A stretch of 5,930 bases of DNA, from positions 1 through 5,930 of the forward strand of contig DOTC01000197.1 of NCBI GenBank assembly GCA_003513855.1, read 5' to 3'. Every line of letters begins with the position of its first letter. Position 1 is the first letter of the stretch. A program made the position numbers and the translations under genes. The notes beneath the pieces are model-generated. The model was not told the origin of the DNA. It was given only the letters and a program-made list of their open reading frames with translations, and made no database searches. This document shows, in pieces, positions 1 through 5,930 of the stretch. The DNA is from Deltaproteobacteria bacterium (GTDB taxonomy: Bacteria > Desulfobacterota > Deferrimicrobia > Deferrimicrobiales > Deferrimicrobiaceae).

Positions 1-77
1 GTCTTGCCGTGGTCCACGTGACCAATCGTACCGACGTTTACGTGCGGCTTCTTGCGCTCGAACTTCTGCTTGGCCAT
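1..77 (-). CDS. tuf: Elongation factor Tu, N-terminal fragment (cut by window edge)
   Basis: EF-Tu carries aminoacyl-tRNA to the ribosomal A site as a GTP complex in the cytoplasm. Only the first 25 codons are visible, reading [20 protein letters not shown] and then VDHGK, with a Thr codon begun at the edge. This is the near-universal bacterial EF-Tu N-terminus, and GHVDHGKT is its P-loop (G1) motif at about residues 19-26. The ATG at 77-75 is supported by a GGAGG Shine-Dalgarno 8 nt upstream and by the standard MAKxKFER start. It follows fusA after 30 nt without a terminator, the normal str-operon order. The remaining roughly 370 residues lie beyond position 1. Many bacteria carry two tuf copies, and the window cannot show which this is. 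Confidence 0.97.
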   Translation of the reverse strand, partial: MAKQKFERKKPHVNVGTIGHVDHGK

Positions 78-85
78 GTGCGGTC

Positions 86-90
86 CCTCC
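86..90 (-). promoter_or_regulatory. Shine-Dalgarno of tuf
   Basis: The minus strand reads AAAGGGAGGGACCGCAC directly before the tuf ATG. The GGAGG core ends 8 nt from the start codon, a good distance for a strong ribosome binding site, as expected for one of the most highly expressed proteins. It sits inside the 30-nt fusA-tuf gap, which otherwise shows nothing. Confidence 0.8.
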
Positions 91-107
91 CTTTCGCGGG
101 TTTTCGA

Positions 108-2189
108 CTAGGCGCCCTTCACTTTCGAAACAATATCCTCGCTTACGGAGATCGGGGCAGGCTCGTAATGGTCAAACTGCATGGTGTAAGTGGCCCTTCC
201 CTGCGTCTTGGACCGCAGATCCGTGGCGTACCCGAACATCTCCGAGAGAGGGACGTGGGAGTCGATCACCTGGGTGTTCCCCCGGGCCTCGATCTTCTGG
301 ATGCGCCCCCTGCGTGAGCTCAAATCCCCGATGACATCCCCCATGAACGACTCCGGGGTTACCACTTCGACCCCCATCACCGGCTCCAGAAGGACGGGAT
401 TTGCGCTCTGGCAAGCTTCCTTGAACGCCATCGAACCGGCGATCTTGAACGCCATCTCCGAGGAGTCCACCTCGTGGTAGGATCCATCGAGAAGCGTCAC
501 GATCGTGTCGACAACAGGGTAACCGGCCACGACCCCCGTCTCCGATGCCTCCCGCACTCCCTTCTCCACGGCAGGAACGTATTCCTTCGGAACGGCACCC
601 CCGACGATCTTGTTGAGGAACTCGAACCCTTTCCCGGCGGCGTTCGGTTCGACGGAGATCTTGACGTGGCCGTACTGTCCCCTCCCCCCCGTCTGCCGGA
701 CATACCGTCCCTCGTGCTTCGCCGCGCGCGTGACCGTCTCCCGATAGGCGACCTGGGGACGGCCCACGGTCGCCGCCACCTTGAACTCCCGCAACAGCCG
801 GTCCACGATGATTTCCAGGTGAAGCTCCCCCATGCCCGAGATCAGCGTCTGCCCCGTCTCCTCGTCGACCTTCACCCGGAAGGAGGGGTCCTCCAGGGCA
901 AGCTTCTGCAGGGAAAGTCCCAGCTTTTCCTGGTCGACCTTCGTTTTCGGCTCGATCGCGATGGAGATCACCGGGTCCGGCGCCGAGATGGATTCCAGAA
1001 CGATTTCATGGTTCGGATCGCACAGCGTTTCGCCGGTAAACGCATTTTTCAGGCCGACGCACGCCGCGATCTCGCCCGCGTGGATTGCCTTGATCTCCTC
1101 CCTCTTGTTCGCGTGCATCTTGAGGATGCGGCCGATCCGCTCCTTTTTCTGCCGCGTGGCGTTGTATACGGAATCGCCCGAGTTGAGCGTCCCGGAATAG
1201 ACACGGAGGAAGGTGAGCTGCCCGACGTACGGGTCTGTCATGATTTTGAAGGCAAGGGCTGCGAAAGGCTCTCCGTCTCCCGGCGTTCGGATGGCGACCG
1301 ATCCGTCGCGGGGATCGATTCCCTCCACGGGGGGCTTGTCGAGGGGGGAGGGAAGGTAATCCACGATGGCATCGAGAAGGGGCTGGATCCCCTTGTTCCG
1401 GAACGCGGTGCCGCACAGGACGGGAACGATCCTCAGACCGATGGTCGCCTCACGAATCGCCGCCTGCAGCGCCGAAACCTCGATCTCGTCGCCGGCCAGG
1501 TACTTCTCGAGGAGCGAGTCGTTGACATCGGCCAGGGACTCCAGCAGCCTCTCGCGCGCGGATGCGACGACATCCCCCATCTCTTCGGGAATCGCCTCGA
1601 TCCGGAACTTGGCCCCGAGGGTGTCTTCATCCCATACGATGGTCTGCATCCGCACCAGGTCGATGATCCCGCGGAACCCTTCTTCCCTGCCGAGAGGAAG
1701 CTGGATCGGTACGGGGTTCGCCCCGAGACGCTCCCTCAGCATGCGGATGACGCGTTCGAATTCCGCCCCCGTGCGGTCCATCTTGTTGATCATCGCCAGA
1801 CGCGGAACACGGTACTTGTCGGCCTGCCGCCACACCGTCTCCGACTGGGGCTCCACCCCTCCCACGGCACAGAACACGGCGACGGCACCGTCCAGGACGC
1901 GGAGCGAACGTTCCACTTCGATGGTGAAGTCCACATGCCCCGGAGTGTCGATGATGTTGACCCGATGTTCCCTCCAGAAACAGGTCGTGGCCGCGGACGT
2001 GATCGTAATCCCCCGCTCCTGTTCCTGCTCCATCCAGTCCATGGTCGCGGTCCCATCGTGGACCTCGCCCATCTTGTGGGAGACGCCCGTGTAGTACAGG
2101 ATCCGTTCCGTGGTGGTGGTCTTCCCGGCGTCTATGTGGGCCATGATCCCGATGTTCCGTGTTTTTTCCAGCTGCATGGTTCCTGCCAC
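108..2189 (-). CDS. fusA: Elongation factor G (translocation GTPase)
   Basis: EF-G catalyses GTP-driven translocation of tRNA and mRNA and, with RRF, ribosome recycling. All GTPase motifs are present (numbered from the GTG start): G1 AHIDAGKT at 17-24, G2 RGITITSAA at 59-67, G3 DTPGH at 81-85 with the catalytic His85, G4 NKMD at 135-138, and G5 as CGTAF. Later domains are intact: domain III with [10 protein letters not shown], domain IV with [14 protein letters not shown], and domain V with [12 protein letters not shown] and RRGRIQ, ending at a TAG at 110-108. I chose GTG at 2189-2187 (693 aa). It gives an N-terminus [12 protein letters not shown] with the usual Met-Ala start and 12 residues up to the RNIG segment, and AAGGA lies 10 nt upstream. 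The alternative ATG at 2177-2175 (689 aa) has only AGGA three nt away, which is too close. The frame stays open upstream through rpsG, but that part is not EF-G-like. It lies about 32 nt after rpsG and 30 nt before tuf. Confidence 0.97.
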   Translation of the reverse strand: MAGTMQLEKTRNIGIMAHIDAGKTTTTERILYYTGVSHKMGEVHDGTATMDWMEQEQERGITITSAATTCFWREHRVNIIDTPGHVDFTIEVERSLRVLDGAVAVFCAVGGVEPQSETVWRQADKYRVPRLAMINKMDRTGAEFERVIRMLRERLGANPVPIQLPLGREEGFRGIIDLVRMQTIVWDEDTLGAKFRIEAIPEEMGDVVASARERLLESLADVNDSLLEKYLAGDEIEVSALQAAIREATIGLRIVPVLCGTAFRNKGIQPLLDAIVDYLPSPLDKPPVEGIDPRDGSVAIRTPGDGEPFAALAFKIMTDPYVGQLTFLRVYSGTLNSGDSVYNATRQKKERIGRILKMHANKREEIKAIHAGEIAACVGLKNAFTGETLCDPNHEIVLESISAPDPVISIAIEPKTKVDQEKLGLSLQKLALEDPSFRVKVDEETGQTLISGMGELHLEIIVDRLLREFKVAATVGRPQVAYRETVTRAAKHEGRYVRQTGGRGQYGHVKISVEPNAAGKGFEFLNKIVGGAVPKEYVPAVEKGVREASETGVVAGYPVVDTIVTLLDGSYHEVDSSEMAFKIAGSMAFKEACQSANPVLLEPVMGVEVVTPESFMGDVIGDLSSRRGRIQKIEARGNTQVIDSHVPLSEMFGYATDLRSKTQGRATYTMQFDHYEPAPISVSEDIVSKVKGA

Positions 2190-2199
2190 TTCCGGTTCT

Positions 2200-2204
2200 T
2201 CCTT
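2200..2204 (-). promoter_or_regulatory. Probable Shine-Dalgarno of fusA (favours the GTG start)
   Basis: The rpsG-fusA gap is purine-rich on the coding strand, and an AAGGA core lies 10 nt before the GTG at 2189. The same core is 22 nt from the downstream ATG at 2177, too far to serve it. This supports the GTG start, although the purine run (AAGGGAAGGAAG) offers more than one pairing register. Confidence 0.5.
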
Positions 2205-2221
2205 CCCTTCATTCCCGCGGC

Positions 2222-2692
2222 TTACCAGCGGTAATGCGCGAAGGCCTTGTTGGCCTCCGCCATCTTGTGGGTGTCTTCCTTCTTCTTGACCGTCAGACCC
2301 CTGTTGTTGTAGGCGTCCAGGATTTCCGCCGACAGGCGGTCCACCATCCTCTTTTCGGACCGCCCCCTCGCAAAGGTGATCATCCACCGGAGCGACAGCG
2401 CAAGGCGCCTCTCGGGACGGACCTCCACCGGAACCTGATAGGTGGCCCCCCCCACCCGGCGGGACTTGACCTCGAGGACGGGCTTGGTGTTGTCGACCGC
2501 CTTTTTGAGGATGTTTACCGGATCTTCCTTGGCTTTTTCCTTGATGATCTCCATCGATCCGTAGACGATTTTTTCCGCAACGGTCTTCTTTCCCTTGCGC
2601 ATGATCCCGGTGATCATCCTCGCGACGAGCGGATCGCCATACACCGGATCCGCCCCAGCGACCCGTCTGGGCACAAATCCTCGCCTGGGCAT
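2222..2692 (-). CDS. rpsG: 30S ribosomal protein S7
   Basis: S7 is the primary assembly protein of the 3' major domain of 16S rRNA (the 30S head) and lies near the E site. The product is 156 aa, the usual length outside enterobacteria. It begins [11 protein letters not shown] and ends [17 protein letters not shown], both hallmarks of bacterial S7. The central block [20 protein letters not shown] and the segment [11 protein letters not shown] are also conserved. The ATG at 2692-2690 is fixed by family length and an AGGAGG 8 nt upstream. The reading frame is open far upstream into rpsL, but that stretch has no S7 character. It is preceded by a long structured spacer and followed within about 32 nt by fusA. 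In E. coli S7 is the autogenous translational repressor of this operon, so the same role here is plausible but unproven. Confidence 0.98.
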   Translation of the reverse strand: MPRRGFVPRRVAGADPVYGDPLVARMITGIMRKGKKTVAEKIVYGSMEIIKEKAKEDPVNILKKAVDNTKPVLEVKSRRVGGATYQVPVEVRPERRLALSLRWMITFARGRSEKRMVDRLSAEILDAYNNRGLTVKKKEDTHKMAEANKAFAHYRW

Positions 2693-2699
2693 TAGAAAA

Positions 2700-2725
2700 G
2701 CCTCCTTGCCAAAAATGCCTCCTTG
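2700..2725 (-). repeat. Tandem direct repeat duplicating the rpsG Shine-Dalgarno
   Basis: The minus-strand nonamer CAAGGAGGC occurs twice, at 2725-2717 and 2708-2700, with a 17-nt period. The flanking bases are partly alike (CATTTTTGG against CTTTTCTAA), so about 13 of 17 positions match. Each copy holds a full AGGAGG. The distal copy is 25 nt from the rpsG ATG, too far for direct initiation there. It could act as a standby site, compete for ribosomes, or be a chance duplication. Confidence 0.7.
2701..2706 (-). promoter_or_regulatory. Shine-Dalgarno of rpsG (start-proximal copy)
   Basis: A perfect AGGAGG on the minus strand, followed by CTTTTCTA and then the rpsG ATG, giving 8-nt spacing. 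This is the copy correctly placed to initiate S7 synthesis. A second AGGAGG lies 17 nt further upstream. Confidence 0.85.
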
Positions 2726-2801
2726 TTGAACATAAAAGTAGCCACTGCCCGCGGGCGAAAACCCCGTGGAGCATGGCTGCTGCCATCCGTTTTCCACCGC
2801 T

Positions 2802-2817
2802 CCGGCAGATATGCCGG
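2802..2817 (-). other. Perfect hairpin in the rpsL-rpsG spacer
   Basis: The minus strand reads CCGGCATATCTGCCGG, a 6-bp GC-rich perfect stem with a 4-nt loop, 36 nt after the rpsL stop. There is no T-run downstream, which argues against an intrinsic terminator. It may protect the upstream mRNA end or form part of a protein-binding structure. Confidence 0.5.
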
Positions 2818-2853
2818 GTATGGCCGGTACTGCCTCGATCCGGTCAGGGGAAG

Positions 2854-3225
2854 CTATTTGGGTCGTTTTGCTCCGTACTTCGACCGCGACTTCCGTCTGT
2901 CCTGGACACCAACGGAATCCAGCTTCCCGCGTATGATGTGGTACCGAACGCCCGGGAGGTCCTTGACCCTGCCTCCCCGAATCAGCACGACGGAGTGTTC
3001 CTGGAGGTTGTGCCCCTCGCCCGGGATGTAGACGGTGACCTCGAACCCGTTCGTAAGACGCACCCTGGCGACTTTCCGCAACGCGGAATTGGGCTTCTTC
3101 GGGGTCGTCGTGTACACCCTCAGGCAGACCCCCCGCTTCTGGGAACATCGCTCAAGCGCGGGGGAGTCGCTCCGGTGAACGACGGCCTTTCGCCCCTTCC
3201 GTACAAGCTGGTTGATCGTGGGCAT
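2854..3225 (-). CDS. rpsL: 30S ribosomal protein S12
   Basis: S12 sits at the decoding centre of the 30S subunit and governs codon-anticodon accuracy. The 123-aa product matches the family length (124 in E. coli) and is recognisable throughout: [13 protein letters not shown] at the start, KRGVC, the [13 protein letters not shown] loop, [24 protein letters not shown], and [10 protein letters not shown] at the end. Lys43 and Lys88, the classic sites of streptomycin-resistance substitutions, are both wild type, so the allele should be streptomycin-sensitive. Asp89, the residue methylthiolated by RimO in E. coli, is also present. The ATG at 3225-3223 follows an AAGGG 8 nt upstream. It lies 78 nt after rpoC and 161 nt before rpsG. 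Confidence 0.98.
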   Translation of the reverse strand: MPTINQLVRKGRKAVVHRSDSPALERCSQKRGVCLRVYTTTPKKPNSALRKVARVRLTNGFEVTVYIPGEGHNLQEHSVVLIRGGRVKDLPGVRYHIIRGKLDSVGVQDRRKSRSKYGAKRPK

Positions 3226-3303
3226 TCCCTCAACCCTTTCCGTCGATATTCTCTACAATACTCGGAACTGAAGCGGTTTTTTTACCATTTCGAGCCTGCG
3301 ATG
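3226..3303 (-). other. rpoC-rpsL spacer, relatively AT-rich, no terminator seen
   Basis: The 78-nt gap is noticeably more AT-rich than the genes around it. It holds an A7 run on the coding strand (just before CCGCTTCAG), followed by a TATTGTAGAGAATAT stretch. A GAATAT hexamer could serve as a weak -10 element, but no good -35 match sits at the right distance. No stem followed by a T-run is present. I read it as a transcribed spacer joining rpoC to the str genes, possibly with a weak internal promoter. Confidence 0.35.
3234..3238 (-). promoter_or_regulatory. Probable Shine-Dalgarno of rpsL
   Basis: The minus strand reads GGAAAGGGTTGAGGGA immediately before the rpsL ATG. AAGGG with 8-nt spacing is the best-placed core. 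The GAGGG closer to the start is also purine-rich but sits only one to two nt from the ATG. Confidence 0.6.
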
Positions 3304-5930
3304 TCAACCGGTTTCTTCCTCTTCCTCCATCAGATCCTCCACCACCTCCTCCTTGATCTCGGAGGGAAGCGGCGGATCCGCCTCCATGTCCACCATACGG
3401 TAGAGCTGCCCGCCTGTCCCGGCCGGGATGAGCCTCCCCATGATGACGTTCTCTTTCAGCCCGGACAGGGTGTCCACCCGTCCGTGGACGGATGCGTCCG
3501 TGAGGATCTTCGTCGTCTCCTGGAACGAAGCCGCCGAGATCCAGGATTCCGTGGACAGGGAGGCCTTGGTGATTCCGAGGAGCTGCGGGTCAGCCTTTGC
3601 GGGGATCTTCCCTTCGGCCTTGATCCGCTCGTTTTCCTCCTTGAACACCCATTTCTCCACGCTCTGCCCCACGAGGAAATTGGTGTCTCCCGGGTCGGAG
3701 ATCTTCACTCTCCGGAGCATCTGACGGACGATGACCTCGATGTGCTTGTCGTTGATCCGCACTCCCTGAAGCCGGTACACTTCCTGGATCTCGTCCACGA
3801 GAAAGCGTGCGAGCTCCTTGTCTCCCTGGACCCGCAGGATATCGTGCGGGTTGGGAGATCCGTCCATGAGGGATTCCCCGGCGCGGATCCTCTCTCCGTC
3901 GTGCACCGTGATGTGTTTGCCGCGGGGGATGGTGTACTCCCGCGGCTCCCCGATGTCCGGGACCACCTGGATCTTCCGTTTCCCCTTGAAATCCTTCCCC
4001 AGTCTCACCACGCCGTCGATCTCGGCGATGACGGCGAATTCCTTCGGTTTTCGTGCCTCGAAGAGCTCGGCTACCCGCGGAAGGCCACCCGTGATGTCTT
4101 TGGTCTTCGTGGTCTCCCGGGGGATCTTGGTGATGATATCGCCGGCCAGCACCTCCTGCCCTTCCTCCACGAGGATGTTCGATCCTATGGGGAGGAGGTA
4201 CCGTGCGTCGCTCGAAGAGCCGGGGAGCTTGAGCGTCCTGTTCTTTTTGTCCTTGATCGAGATCCGGGGACGGGCATCCGGATCTCTCGGCTCGATGATC
4301 ACGCGCGTCGAGCGGCCGGTCACCTCGTCGAGCTGTTCCCGCATCGTGATCCCGTCGAGGATATCCCCGAACTTGATGATCCCCGATACCTCGGTGAGGA
4401 TCGGGATGTTGTAGGGGTCCCATTCCGCGAGCCGTTGCCCCTCTTTCACCTTCTCCCCGTTCTTGACCATCAGGGTCGCTCCGTAGGTGATCGGGTACTT
4501 CTCCCGCTCGCGGTTGTTCTCATCCTGCACGATGAGGAAGCCGTTCCGGTTCATTGCCACGTGCTTCCCGTCCTTGTTCTTCATCACGGTGAGTCCCTGG
4601 AACTTGATCTTTCCGGGGTGTTTCCCCTGGATGTAGCTCTGCTCGACGAACCGGGAGGCCGTTCCGCCGATGTGGAACGTCCGCATCGTGAGCTGGGTTC
4701 CGGGTTCGCCGATCGACTGCGCCGCGATGATCCCGATCGACTCCCCGATGGTAACCATCTTCCCCCGTGCGAGGTCACGCCCGTAACAGAGCGCGCACAC
4801 GCCCCGCTTGCTCTCGCATGTGAGGGCGGAACGGATCTTGACTTCGTCGATCCCGGACATCTCGATCTGCCGCGCCACGTCCTCCGTGCTCTCCTCGTTG
4901 GCTGCGCCGAGAAGGTTCCCGTCGCTGTCGTACAGGTCCTCGAGCGCCACCCGTCCGAGGATCCGGTCGGAGAGCCTGTCGATGATCTCTCCGCCTTCGA
5001 CGAGCGCCCGGACAGGAATACCGTCGAGCGTCTGACAGTCCTCCTCGATGATGATGCAGTCCTGCGCCACGTCCACCAGCCTCCGGGTGAGGTACCCGGA
5101 GTTCGCCGTCTTGAGTGCTGTGTCGGCAAGACCTTTCCGGGCTCCGTGGGTGGAAATGAAGTACTGCCCGACCGATAACCCCTCGCGGAAGTTCGAGGTG
5201 ATCGGCGTCTCGATGATCTCGCCGGAGGGTTTGGCCATGAGGCCGCGCATGCCGGCAAGCTGGCGCATCTGCTTGTCGGAGCCCCGCGCCCCCGAGTCCG
5301 CCATCATGTAGATGGGGTTGAAGCTCGGGACCTTCATGTCCTTCCCCTCGCTGCTCTTGATCGTCTCCGTTCCCATCTCGCGAAGCATCTCCGAAGCGAT
5401 CTGCTCCGTTGCCGCGGACCAGATGTCGACCACCTTGTTGTACCTTTCCCCGTTGGTGATCAGCCCGCCCTGGTGCTCCTCCACCACGGCCTCCACCTCG
5501 GTCGTCGCCTTGTCCAGAAGCGTTTTCTTGTTGCTGGGGATCTTCATGTCGTTCATGCAGATCGAGATCCCCGAGAGGGTTGCGTAGGAGTAGCCGAGCG
5601 TCTTGAGATGATCCGACAGGAGGACGGTCGCCTTTTGCCCGCAGTTGCGGTACGCCACGTCGATGAGCTCCGCAAGATCCTTCTTTTTCATCACGCGGTT
5701 GACCTGGTCGAACGGGACCTCCTTCGGAACGACCTCGTACAGGAGAACCCGCCCCGTGGTGGTATCCAGGAGTTTTCCGTTCACCCTGACCTGGATCTTG
5801 GTCTGCAGCTTGATCGCTCCCGCATCGAAAGCGATCCGGACCTCGTCGAAGTTCGCGAACTTCCTGCCCTGTCCCTTGAGCCCCTCGCGCGGACGCGTGA
5901 GGTAGTAGATGCCGAGGACGATGTCCTGCG
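3304..5930 (-). CDS. rpoC: RNA polymerase beta' subunit, C-terminal two-thirds (5' end beyond window)
   Basis: RpoC is the catalytic beta' subunit of bacterial RNA polymerase. The frame is open from the window edge, beginning [16 protein letters not shown], which in E. coli follows shortly after the NADFDGD active-site loop. So about 500 N-terminal residues, including the catalytic aspartates, are off-window, and 874 residues are visible. Landmarks in order: the F-loop/bridge-helix side with [36 protein letters not shown] and [20 protein letters not shown]; the second zinc site with one Cys near 5036 and three in [16 protein letters not shown] near 4775-4823; and the trigger-loop helix [16 protein letters not shown] near 4672-4715. 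An insertion of about 180 residues (roughly 4655 to 4110) follows, then [20 protein letters not shown] and the C-terminal [15 protein letters not shown]. The protein ends in an acidic tail with a TGA stop at 3306-3304. rpoB would be expected upstream. Confidence 0.98.
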   Translation of the reverse strand, partial: QDIVLGIYYLTRPREGLKGQGRKFANFDEVRIAFDAGAIKLQTKIQVRVNGKLLDTTTGRVLLYEVVPKEVPFDQVNRVMKKKDLAELIDVAYRNCGQKATVLLSDHLKTLGYSYATLSGISICMNDMKIPSNKKTLLDKATTEVEAVVEEHQGGLITNGERYNKVVDIWSAATEQIASEMLREMGTETIKSSEGKDMKVPSFNPIYMMADSGARGSDKQMRQLAGMRGLMAKPSGEIIETPITSNFREGLSVGQYFISTHGARKGLADTALKTANSGYLTRRLVDVAQDCIIIEEDCQTLDGIPVRALVEGGEIIDRLSDRILGRVALEDLYDSDGNLLGAANEESTEDVARQIEMSGIDEVKIRSALTCESKRGVCALCYGRDLARGKMVTIGESIGIIAAQSIGEPGTQLTMRTFHIGGTASRFVEQSYIQGKHPGKIKFQGLTVMKNKDGKHVAMNRNGFLIVQDENNREREKYPITYGATLMVKNGEKVKEGQRLAEWDPYNIPILTEVSGIIKFGDILDGITMREQLDEVTGRSTRVIIEPRDPDARPRISIKDKKNRTLKLPGSSSDARYLLPIGSNILVEEGQEVLAGDIITKIPRETTKTKDITGGLPRVAELFEARKPKEFAVIAEIDGVVRLGKDFKGKRKIQVVPDIGEPREYTIPRGKHITVHDGERIRAGESLMDGSPNPHDILRVQGDKELARFLVDEIQEVYRLQGVRINDKHIEVIVRQMLRRVKISDPGDTNFLVGQSVEKWVFKEENERIKAEGKIPAKADPQLLGITKASLSTESWISAASFQETTKILTDASVHGRVDTLSGLKENVIMGRLIPAGTGGQLYRMVDMEADPPLPSEIKEEVVEDLMEEEEETG
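4110..4655 (-). other. SI3-type insertion within the RpoC trigger loop
   Basis: About 180 residues separate the first trigger-loop half ([11 protein letters not shown]) from the second ([11 protein letters not shown]). This matches the position and approximate size of the E. coli SI3 insertion (about 188 residues, near 943-1130). Recognisable pieces include [36 protein letters not shown], and the paired 'sandwich-barrel hybrid'-type segment [22 protein letters not shown]3 is typical of Proteobacteria and many other Gram-negative phyla and absent from Firmicutes, so it helps place the organism. Boundaries are approximate. Confidence 0.75.

Larger units (their letters stand above)
2693..2853 (-). 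other. Structured rpsL-rpsG intercistronic spacer, candidate S7 regulatory RNA
   Basis: This 161-nt gap is the longest non-coding stretch in the window. On the coding strand it can form a perfect hairpin CCGGCA-TATC-TGCCGG (2817-2802). A second hairpin, ATGGC-AGCA-GCCAT (2786-2773), is extended by a GGAGC (2803-2799) / GCTCC (2772-2768) stem that stacks directly on it and leaves a purine-rich 12-nt bulge. GTGGA (2797-2793) and TCCAC (2770-2766) offer an alternative, mutually exclusive pairing. In E. coli the rpsL-rpsG spacer, just under 100 nt, binds S7 and couples rpsG translation to rpsL. Position and structure suggest a functional counterpart, but I see no primary-sequence match to the E. 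coli site. No U-tract follows any hairpin, so it does not look like a terminator. Confidence 0.4.

Noticed and set aside
474..2234. A 586-codon plus-strand open frame antisense to fusA
   Set aside because: Same GC-rich shadow effect over a fully conserved EF-G gene. The composition is biased, there is no domain, and no convincing ribosome binding site is present.
2753..2764. GC-rich palindromic stretch near GCCCGCGGGC (about 2749-2758) in the rpsL-rpsG spacer as an intrinsic terminator
   Set aside because: No T-run follows directly on the coding strand, and a terminator here would cut off rpsG, fusA and tuf. Its self-complementarity is within what GC-rich sequence gives by chance.
2178..2786. 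Extension of the fusA frame upstream through rpsG, which would give an 892-aa protein
   Set aside because: The extra 200-odd residues are an out-of-frame reading of rpsG and its spacer, rich in Gly/Arg/Gln and unlike any EF-G. A start just before the LEKTRN segment explains the gene fully.
2693..3148. An N-terminally extended S7, because the rpsG frame is open into rpsL
   Set aside because: The extension reads rpsL in the wrong frame. S7 is complete at 156 aa with a perfect Shine-Dalgarno before its ATG.
3226..3303. Weak inverted repeat (CTCGAA near the rpoC stop against TTCCGAG) as a terminator
   Set aside because: The stem is short and mismatched, the loop is long, and the homopolymer is an A-run inside the loop on the coding strand, not a T-run after a stem.
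2773..5178. An 801-codon open frame on the plus strand antisense to rpsL and rpoC
   Set aside because: The sense strand is unmistakably rpsL and rpoC. The antisense frame stays open because GC-rich codons rarely yield stops in that register. The product is Asp/Arg/Leu/Pro-rich with no recognisable domain and would span two genes and a spacer.

Overview
The window is a stretch of the ancestral bacterial RNA-polymerase/str ribosomal-protein locus. Every gene lies on the minus strand, so transcription runs from high to low coordinates: 3' two-thirds of rpoC (5930 to 3304), rpsL (3225 to 2854), rpsG (2692 to 2222), fusA (about 2189 to 108) and the first 25 codons of tuf (77 to 1). About 95% of the window is coding. 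I see no mobile element, CRISPR array, tRNA, rRNA or accessory gene.

The DNA is GC-rich with strong G/C preference at third codon positions. The proteins look proteobacterial: RpoC carries a large trigger-loop insertion of the SI3 type. The EF-G N-terminus ([20 protein letters not shown]) and S7 resemble Deltaproteobacteria/Desulfobacterota, Geobacter-like lineages, as far as I can judge from memory. The direct rpoC-rpsL-rpsG-fusA-tuf order also fits such lineages; in E. coli rpoBC and the str operon are separate loci. The assignment is an inference and not precise below phylum or class.

Functionally the genes form a growth-rate-linked expression unit: the RNA polymerase beta' subunit, two 30S proteins (S12 at the decoding centre, S7 at the 3' major domain/E-site side) and the two GTPases of elongation (EF-G and EF-Tu). 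Gaps are 78 nt (rpoC-rpsL), 161 nt (rpsL-rpsG), about 32 nt (rpsG-fusA) and 30 nt (fusA-tuf). No intrinsic terminator is visible in any of them, consistent with one polycistronic transcript.

The only part not explained by conserved coding sequence is the 161-nt rpsL-rpsG spacer. It holds several potential RNA hairpins and a tandemly duplicated Shine-Dalgarno segment just before rpsG. In E. coli the equivalent spacer is the S7 autoregulatory target, so this is the best candidate for lineage-specific regulation here. I do not find an undescribed system: this is a core housekeeping region.
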